From Chara braunii (taxonomy: Eukaryota > Streptophyta > Charophyceae > Charales > Characeae): DNA of 25,608 nt. Of the stretch, positions 20,333 through 25,608 are shown piece after piece. Location of the stretch: positions 431,274-456,881 of the forward strand of contig BFEA01000400.1 of assembly GCA_003427395.1 (NCBI GenBank). Reading direction: 5' to 3'. Under the pieces are notes generated by a model that was not told the origin of the DNA, ran no database searches, and was given only the letters and a program-made list of their open reading frames with translations. The translations under genes were made by a program, and so were the position numbers. Positions within the stretch are counted from its first letter, which is position 1, and each line of letters starts with the position of its first letter.

Positions 20333-20336
20333 ATGT
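20333..20336. repeat. 4-bp target site duplication (ATGT), right
   Basis: It directly follows the terminal CGTCACA of LTR copy 2 and matches 17903-17906. Confidence 0.85.
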
Positions 20337-20550
20337 TGGCCCTCTATCTCCCTGAGGGTCACAGAGGACAGGAGGGCTGGGTGTTCATTGATACCGACCA
20401 GAATGGTGGAGGAGAAAGGGTATGCATATAGGAAAGAGCAGGGGTGCCAGATTAGAGTACCGCCTCCTGATGAATGGACACCACGAAAATCAGTGGAAGC
20501 ACATATTGAGCAGAATGTATCCCCTGCGGCTGTAGTCATGGCGGGCATGA

Positions 20551-20751
20551 CTGCGGCCCACGGTCAAGGCCGTGGGCTGCGGTCGTGGTCGGAGATGGCC
20601 CGCTGCGGCCGAGGGGAGGGGGGTCCTGCCAATCGGGGTCGGGATTCCGGCGGCGGGACCCACGCCCCACCCCCCCATAAAGAAAAAAAATTAAAAAAAT
20701 TAAAAACTGGGGGGTCAAAATAGGGTTTTTATTTTTACTTTTTTCTAAAAA

Positions 20752-20794
<43 letters not shown>

Positions 20795-20980
20795 TGTGGG
20801 GTAGGGGTCGCCCCCCCAGGGGACACACACACACACACACGTGCGCACGGGTTCGAACGCACGGGTCGAACCCGCGTTTTTTTTAGCGTACCTTTTTTTT
20901 TTTTTTTTTTTTGATTTATTGATTGGTTGATTGATTAGTGGGGAAGGGGTCGTCATGGGTGTCCTGGAATATGAGACCAC
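20551..20980. repeat. GC hairpin, (ATTG)n, (AC)n and T-tract cluster
   Basis: GCGGCCCACGG (20553-20563) pairs with CCGTGGGCTGC (20570-20580) with one mismatch. An A-rich run follows, then (ATTG)n at 20752-20794, (AC)n at 20823-20840, a GGGTTCGA / TCGAACCC inverted repeat near 20850-20873, a T tract at 20893-20912 and a second ATTG-rich patch at 20911-20938. Both ATTG patches are followed by GTGGGG[T/A]AGGGGTCG, so about 60 bases are duplicated. A microsatellite tail like this can mark the 3' end of a LINE or SINE, but I see no coding part. Confidence 0.75.
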
Positions 20981-21290
20981 CTCTCATCCCATCCGCAAGT
21001 CACTCCTAGCGCACCCCCTATCCCGCTATCCTACCTCAGTGTGACCAGCACTCAAGACCATTACCCTACCATTACAATGCCTCTAGTGTTGTCTTCACAC
21101 TAAATAAAAACTATAGATCCTTTTCCACAGTCAAGGGTTTGCGAGTACGGGCATACTCACACTGGGACCTATAATCCCAAACTCCCCGAACAAAAGGGTA
21201 GAGGGCCGTTCGCACAGAATTGCCAAACCCTTAAATTCTTGAACCCATTTGTCAGTGGCCTGGGAAGCGGCCAGGCAAGGGATTTCGCGG
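20981..21290. other. No gene firmly supported
   Basis: A minus-strand frame continues past the end of the pseudogene at 21291 in a different register to 21131 (ATDKWVQEFKGLAILCERPS). It could be its true carboxyl end reached by a further frameshift, or chance. Confidence 0.4.
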
Positions 21291-22785
21291 TCACCCAATC
21301 GCCCGCCCGCCTGCTGTGTCGACGATGTGATGCTTCCAGTTGAAGGCATAAGAGACCGCAGCAATGAGGGTGGGTTTTGCGATGACTCCGGTGAGTGCAG
21401 CGAAGTATCCCGCGTCGTAGTGCGCGCGATAGTCGTCGCCACCCATTCGCATGATCCACATGCAAGCGCTTACAAGATAACGCAGACAATCCGCAAGTCT
21501 GGACAGCCTATCGTGCTTCAACCTACCGTCCTCCGTCCACTGCCCGCAGTGCAATGCATCCGTCCAGCAGTCCGCCACGCGAATGATTGTCGCCTCCTAC
21601 TGTGCGGCCATGTCATCATCTTTAGGCCTGTCGACGATTGTCAACCCCGCGAACCACAGAGGCAAGTCCATCTTCATCTGCAATGTGTAATAGACGAGTG
21701 CCGGGGAGACCACTCTCGACCATTCCAAGCCTTGCCACACAGCACGTGCGACGTCGGTGGCGTAGTCCAGAGTGATGTAGGACTCCGCACGTGCGAAGCC
21801 ATTCGATCTTGATTACGACTTGAAGATCCACCCGTGGATCGCCCTCATCACGATTTTCTCGACGGCCCTTGCTCTCTGCAAAGCTGGATTGCGCTGCGTA
21901 GGGTCGTCGATCTTCATGAGGTGGATATCAGCAGGCGGCATGATGAGCATGGGCGGTGGCTCAGCTCCTGAGTCCCCGTTGGCGATGGCGACGAAGTAAT
22001 CCGCGCAGTCCGTAACCGCCTCCCTCAACAGTTTGTCGGGACCTTGACCCGAGAACACGTCGCTATCCACCCACAATATCGACCTACACTCCAGATCGTC
22101 CTCCGGGCCGTGCTTCTTCAACCTTTTTGAAGGGCGGTTGTCGTCTCCTGCCTCCCATCCCCTCTGTCGTCTTCGCGACGAACGTCCACTACCCTTCTCT
22201 CTTCCCCACCACCACTTGACCCGGTCGCCCTAGGCTGACGTTCGTCGTGGGGGGCCATCCCCGTGACCCCACCCTCCCAGCCCCTCGCAGGGGACTTCGC
22301 CTTGCCCATCCCCGAACCGCCCGCCTGTTGCGTTGTCAGCTCTTCACGGGTTGGCGATGGCGACGCGACCTGCTTCTCCACCCGCCTTGCCCCAGCGACC
22401 GGGATGATCGTACCACGAGCGGCGCTCGAAGCCGCACCCCCCGCCGGCAGGATTGGCCTCGGCGAACGCCCCTCGTTGATCACTAACCCGCCTCCCTTCG
22501 GTATCCTCACTTGGGCGACGGTGGCAGCACTTCCGCCAGCCTGTTAAATGCTGCGACCAGCGCCCTCGGCACACCGTCCCGCCCGGAACCCAATCGCCCG
22601 CCCGCCTGCGAGCTTTGGACGCCCACCACCGCCACGCTCTCCTCTTCTTCATCGCCATCTGAGTTGTTATCAACTACGATCTTTGTTGCAGGCTTCCCGA
22701 AGTGGCCCCGTCCTCTCTTGCCTTCCCCCCCTTCTCCTCCTCCGCTCTCTCTCCTCCCCCTCATTGTCGTGTTCCGTTGCGGCAT
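21291..22785 (-). pseudogene. Decayed multicopy-type gene B, function unknown
   Basis: Read on the minus strand it begins with an ATG at 22785 and a basic, Gly/Arg-rich start. An acidic patch follows (VVDNNSDGDEEEESVAVVG), then VPRALVAAFNRLAEVLPPSP, then a Pro/Ala/Gly-rich linker in another frame (22510-22118). A conserved-looking core in a third frame starts at about 22140 (LECRSILWVDSDVFSGQGPD; TDCADYFVAIANG; AVEKIVMRAIHGWIFKS). The core frame is cut by TAA at 21813-21815, continues (LVYYTLQMKMDLPLWFAGLT), is cut by TAG at 21597-21599, and continues (RVADCWTDALHCGQW; LADCLRYLVSACMWIMRMGG; GYFAALTGVIAKPTLIAAVS) to TGA at 21291. Two frameshifts plus two stops mark it as dead. I know no named domain. 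From memory it resembles a repeated Chara protein, which I cannot verify. Confidence 0.68.
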
Positions 22786-23345
22786 GTGGACGACGGTGCG
22801 CGGTCTGCGACGTGAGAGAGCACCGCGTAGATTGCACGTTTGGTGGAAAGGCTACGGGTAGTCTGCGGCATGGAATGGCGGGCGCACCGCCCTTTTGTAG
22901 CTTTCGCCGCACTCCAACAAAACACATACAATCGTTGCCACACATGCACCCTGCCCTTTCGTAAAACGCACGTGGACCTTCTTTACCTGTCCAGTGCGTA
23001 TCCTCGCCTGTCGCCTGGGCCCTCGCGGACGCTCCAGCTCACCGTATTTTTCCCGCCACCACCCAGGCGTTGTCCACAGCTCCAGCATTGCATGAAAGAG
23101 ACAGAGCAGTGTGGCGCCTAGTCCCTCCAAGAAGGCATACAAAAAGTTCCTTCAGCCATTTTGCATGTCGACCCACGCAGTCGGGCCACGTACCCTTCCC
23201 ACGCCCTCCAAATTCCGCATGAATGTAAAACCTCGTCCACCTCCTCTCCTTCCCAATTGCCACCCGACGCTACATCCATCCGATTGTCGAAACTGCAGCC
23301 GAGGGTGACAGGAAAAATAGACCAGCAGTACACACGAAGATAACT
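22786..23345. other. Spacer between two decayed genes
   Basis: About 560 bases with overlapping short frames on both strands, none convincing. A minus-strand frame at 23142-22852 has ordinary composition and could be an upstream exon of the pseudogene ending at 21291, with an acceptor-like CACGTCGCAG just before its ATG-proximal segment. This is speculative. Confidence 0.35.
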
Positions 23346-24583
23346 TCAGGATTGTTCCCGAATCGCTTTCGCAATCTCCAACAGAGCATTGCACATCATG
23401 AGGTTCGCCTGATCGGCCTTTTCCTAGTGCTGTCTCTGGACGTCCACCTATGGCTCGAGAATATCACACTGCCTCGTCAGAACGGAGCACTGTCGTTTGC
23501 TCACAGAGTCCACTGTTGTCGCCATCAGTTGCCCGTGCTTGTCCGTGACGTCTGCAATCGCCTCAAAGGTCTGATGTCTGATATTTTTCCTTTTTCCTGC
23601 CCATCCACCACTCCCGCCGGTAAACGTTGAATCCCGCGTCGATCCCGCCTCGTCGTCCTGCCCCTCTCCACCCCCCTCGCTAGGCACCGACTTCTGCCGT
23701 CCGGCCGCAGAACCGCCCATCTAGACACCCCCCGCCGCTCCCGTGTCCGCCAGGTTGGCTGGATGGACGGTGTGATCTGCCTTCGTCATGGCCTCCATCT
23801 CCCGGTACACATGCTCATCCATCCGGAAGTCGAAGTCTAGATGGGCGGTGTGATCTGCCTTCGTCATGGCCTCCATCTCCCGGTACACATGCTCATCCAT
23901 CCGGAAGTCGAAGTCTTTCTCCCTCCTTTGCGCAGGAGTCAAAGTGAAGAAATTCTCTTTCCCAGACAAACCCATGAATTTATTAACGCGTTTGAACTGC
24001 TGATAGAGGTTGTCCCATTTCTTCCCGTAGTCGTTGGCCTTCCTGGTTGTCACCCCGACCTTCACTAGCCTCTTCTCCACGTCATCCCACTTCCACGTCC
24101 GTGATTTCATCCGCCCGTAGTTGTGTCCAAGGCCCTCGAGATGCACGTCCTGGTTGCGTTTAGCTCGAACGAGAGCGATCATATGCTCGACCGACCAAAA
24201 CTCTCTGCTTTTGCTTCCCTTGCCTGCTGACGTGTCTTCTGCAGCCTTCTTCCCCTTCCTCCCCGCGCGCTCTTCACTACACTCCTTCGGGGCAGACCGC
24301 ACTCCCCATTTCCTCCCGACTGGACGGATGTCCATTTCGCCGTCCTCGTCTTCTTCATCATGGTCGTTCGCACCGCGGCACCGTCTTCACGTCCGCTATC
24401 TTCAGGCCCTTTATTATCGTTGTCGGCGATTGTATCCTCTACGCCAACGTTCATCCTCGCCACACCTCTCGGTATGCCGAACGTCGTGGAGGCCGTTGGA
24501 GAACGTCCAAGTGCTGGAGGAGGGGGGGTGGGGTTTGGGGGCGCGATGTCCCTGTGCAGGCCGGCAGACCACGAATGGACCAT
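23346..24583 (-). pseudogene. SANT/Myb (trihelix-like) DNA-binding pseudogene A
   Basis: The minus-strand frame starts with ATG at 24583 and a Pro-rich leader containing TTFGIPRGVARMNVGVEDTI. One small indel at about 24372-24395 shifts it into a second frame with an acidic run (DHDEEDEDGEMDIRPVGRKWG region). A DNA-binding domain follows: FWSVEHMIALVRAKRNQD, then WKWDDVEKRLVKVG, then KKWDNLYQQFKRVNKF. This Trp-spaced three-helix pattern is that of trihelix/SANT-like proteins. Next come a 26-residue tandem duplication, a TAG at 23721-23723, a Gly/Ser-rich linker, TFEAIADVTDKHGQL and CDILEP. The frame then meets TAG at 23448-23450 and TAG at 23424-23426, and ends EKADQANLMMCNALLEIAKA...TGA at 23346. 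Three in-frame stops and one frameshift indicate a pseudogene. Such proteins occur as plant transcription factors and as Myb-like partners of PIF/Harbinger transposases; which applies here is unknown. Confidence 0.8.
23769..23924 (-). repeat. In-frame 78-bp tandem duplication
   Basis: GGTGTGATCTGCCTTCGTCA and the bases after it repeat with a 78-bp period (starts at 23769 and 23847), nearly without change. It encodes two copies of DFDFRMDEHVYREMEAMTKA plus six residues. Being a multiple of three it keeps the frame, and its near-identity shows it is recent compared with the rest of the locus. Confidence 0.95.
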
Positions 24584-25128
24584 CTAGTGTCTCCAATTTC
24601 CGTTGTGGAGTCGTCCCCGCCGGCCCTTGATTCCCAGATCCTCGGGCTCCGAAGGACCTAGTCCTTCGGGCTCGAGGACAATTTGGCTGGGAAATCCTCG
24701 GAGCCCGAGGATTCGTCCTCGGAGTGTTTTCACTTTTTTTTTGGGAAAATCGGCTCCGAGGACAGGTGTAACGATGACGAATTCCTCGAAATCTCGTTTT
24801 CGAGGAGTGTCTAACGAAGCCCATTGGCTCATTACTTCATTGTATTGCTCTATGTGTTCTCGGTGCATTTGTACTCTCTGCTTGGGACACGACTACTTGG
24901 TCAGTTGTGTGATTTCGAAACTTTGTTTTATGTATATCGCTCATACTCATATTCCTTGCACTTTCCTTTTGTATTAAAAAAGGGCGATGGCCTTTCGATA
25001 TTATCATTGAGCTGACCAGCCCCAGGCAAATCATTTGTAGTAGGTTTTATTCATCAAGGTCCATCATCCGGATTCGAACACAGGTCTATATTTCAACAGC
25101 TCATGGGTGTACCCACATAGGGCTTACC
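24584..25128. repeat. No gene; cluster of CTCCGAGGA-type hairpins
   Basis: Perfect 9-bp hairpins CCGAAGGAC/GTCCTTCGG (24649-24669) and AATCCTCGG/CCGAGGATT (24693-24713) have 3-base loops. They also pair with each other: 24638-24656 against 24694-24712, with about two mismatches. Another hairpin, TCCTCGAAA/TTTCGAGGA, lies near 24783-24806. The cluster may be an eroded foldback element. From 24820 to 25128 I see nothing I can support. A tRNA-like T-arm sequence at about 25070 has no cloverleaf around it. Confidence 0.65.
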
Positions 25129-25608
25129 TGTGACGCTCCAACCTCACGCCCTGTGCTGTCTTTCGTTTGAAGTGCTAGAGGTGCGGAAAAGGGGCCCAGA
25201 AAAACAGCAAGATGGGGTGTGCCAAGGATTTTTGGACATTGAGTGTGGGGACACAGACGGAACTGTTTGTCCGATGAAGCAAGTCGATCGTTTTTCACGC
25301 ATCGCAAAATGCGTGCGGGAGTTCGGCGCGAAAGGAGAGAGAAATACAAATTCAATCCAGAAAGTATTGCCGGACTTCCCACCGTGCTACGGCCCGTCAT
25401 TTAGAGCGAAAAGGCTTCGGTACGCTTCGCGTGTCTCGTCTTCGTATTAAGTCCCGACGTCGTTCACCAGTCAGTTCTGAGTCCGACGTGGAGGGCCTCA
25501 ATCGTGTGGCTCGTTCTCTGTGTTCGTCTTCACTCCGTACGCGGTAGTGGAAACCCTTGGATTCGTAGCGCTCAAAGCGCTGGCACTCGGTGCGTAGAGT
25601 GCGAGGCC
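25129..25608 (+). mobile_element. LTR copy 3, 5' part, runs off window
   Basis: TGTGACGCTCCAACCTCACG at 25129 matches the start of the LTRs at 14030 and 17907. Later landmarks follow (GGGGTGTGCCAAGGATTTTT near 25213; CGACGTGGAGGGCCTCAATC near 25484, compare 18219). It differs from both other copies by many substitutions and a short insertion, so it is a separate insertion or subfamily. The four bases before it are TACC. No polypurine tract precedes it, so it is unlikely to be the 3' LTR of an element starting at 17907. Confidence 0.85.

Larger units (their letters stand above)
17650..20550 (+). pseudogene. Unrecognised gene broken by two retro-insertions
   Basis: One reading frame can be followed across three breaks. 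Part 1 starts after a splice-acceptor-like CCTTGCAG at 17649 and reads MADHYWVEFRNVRMTIQATF from 17692. It is interrupted at 17793-17842 by a poly(A)-ended insertion within a 17-bp duplicated target. Part 2 (17843-17906) continues IDLLPPLVARQDEYLM and is cut by the solo LTR. Part 3 resumes at 20337 in the same frame (LALYLPEGHRGQEGWVFIDT) once the LTR and one ATGT copy are left out. At about 20413-20419 the frame must shift by one base to continue as GYAYRKEQGCQIRVPPPDEW and on to about 20550, where a GC-rich hairpin begins. Alternatively GTATGC at 20419 is a splice donor. I recognise no domain. The start at 17692 is the first ATG; earlier exons may exist. Confidence 0.68.

Noticed and set aside
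20466-20495. Hammerhead-ribozyme-like CTGATGA ... GAAA
   Set aside because: A 3-bp stem II can be drawn (TGG/CCA), but stems I and III do not form and the stretch lies inside the coding-like frame.
25060-25130. tRNA gene suggested by GTTCGAATCC on the minus strand
   Set aside because: The T stem does not pair, and no acceptor or anticodon stem can be formed around it.
17907-25608. A single full-length retrotransposon with LTRs at 17907 and 25129
   Set aside because: The ATGT duplication closes directly after 20332, the host frame rejoins there, no primer binding site or polypurine tract is seen, and the two LTRs are very different in sequence.
1-25608. CRISPR array, prophage or bacterial operon
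   Set aside because: No regularly spaced repeats with unique spacers, no operon-like packing of genes and no ribosome binding sites; all repeats found are tandem, inverted or transposon-type.

Overview
The window looks like repeat-rich nuclear DNA from a green plant-lineage organism. The evidence is degenerate TTTAGGG (plant-type telomere) repeats, a decayed U6 snRNA copy, LTR retrotransposon remnants, foldback MITEs, many microsatellites and two runs of assembly Ns (plus single Ns). My best guess is a charophyte alga such as Chara, because the SANT/trihelix-like reading frame near the right end resembles, from memory, a multicopy Chara family. I could not check this. I see no intact protein-coding gene. 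What is coding-like is broken by frameshifts, stops or insertions.

Layout. Bases 1-8450: mostly unique or low-complexity DNA with microsatellites, a U6 pseudogene (1738-1842), one foldback MITE (1945-2066), several short tandem duplications and a frameshifted coding-like stretch on the minus strand (6748-7654). 8461-8945: degenerate interstitial telomeric repeat. 8946-12450: anonymous DNA with a strong hairpin next to a long T tract (10083-10183) and a second MITE family (11296-11460). 12451-12660: a possible reverse-transcriptase scrap, then an N gap and a purine/pyrimidine-rich block. 14030-16511 and 17907-20332: two complete, divergent copies of one 2.4-2.5 kb LTR. Both start TGTGACG and end CGTCACA, and each is flanked by its own 4-bp target duplication (GGGC; ATGT), so both read as solo LTRs. 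A third copy enters at 25129 and runs off the window.

The most informative locus is 17650-20550. The second solo LTR sits inside an unrecognised reading frame. Removing the LTR plus one ATGT rejoins the frame exactly. A few dozen bases upstream the same frame carries a 50-bp, poly(A)-ended insertion flanked by 17-bp near-identical repeats. This is a host (or older element) gene broken by two retro-insertions and one small frameshift.

On the minus strand, 21291-22785 and 23346-24583 are two neighbouring decayed genes. One has a SANT/Myb (trihelix-like) DNA-binding domain with an in-frame 78-bp tandem duplication and three in-frame TAG stops. The other is an unrecognised protein with two in-frame stops and two frameshifts. 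They may be two parts of one dispersed multicopy unit, but that is inference.
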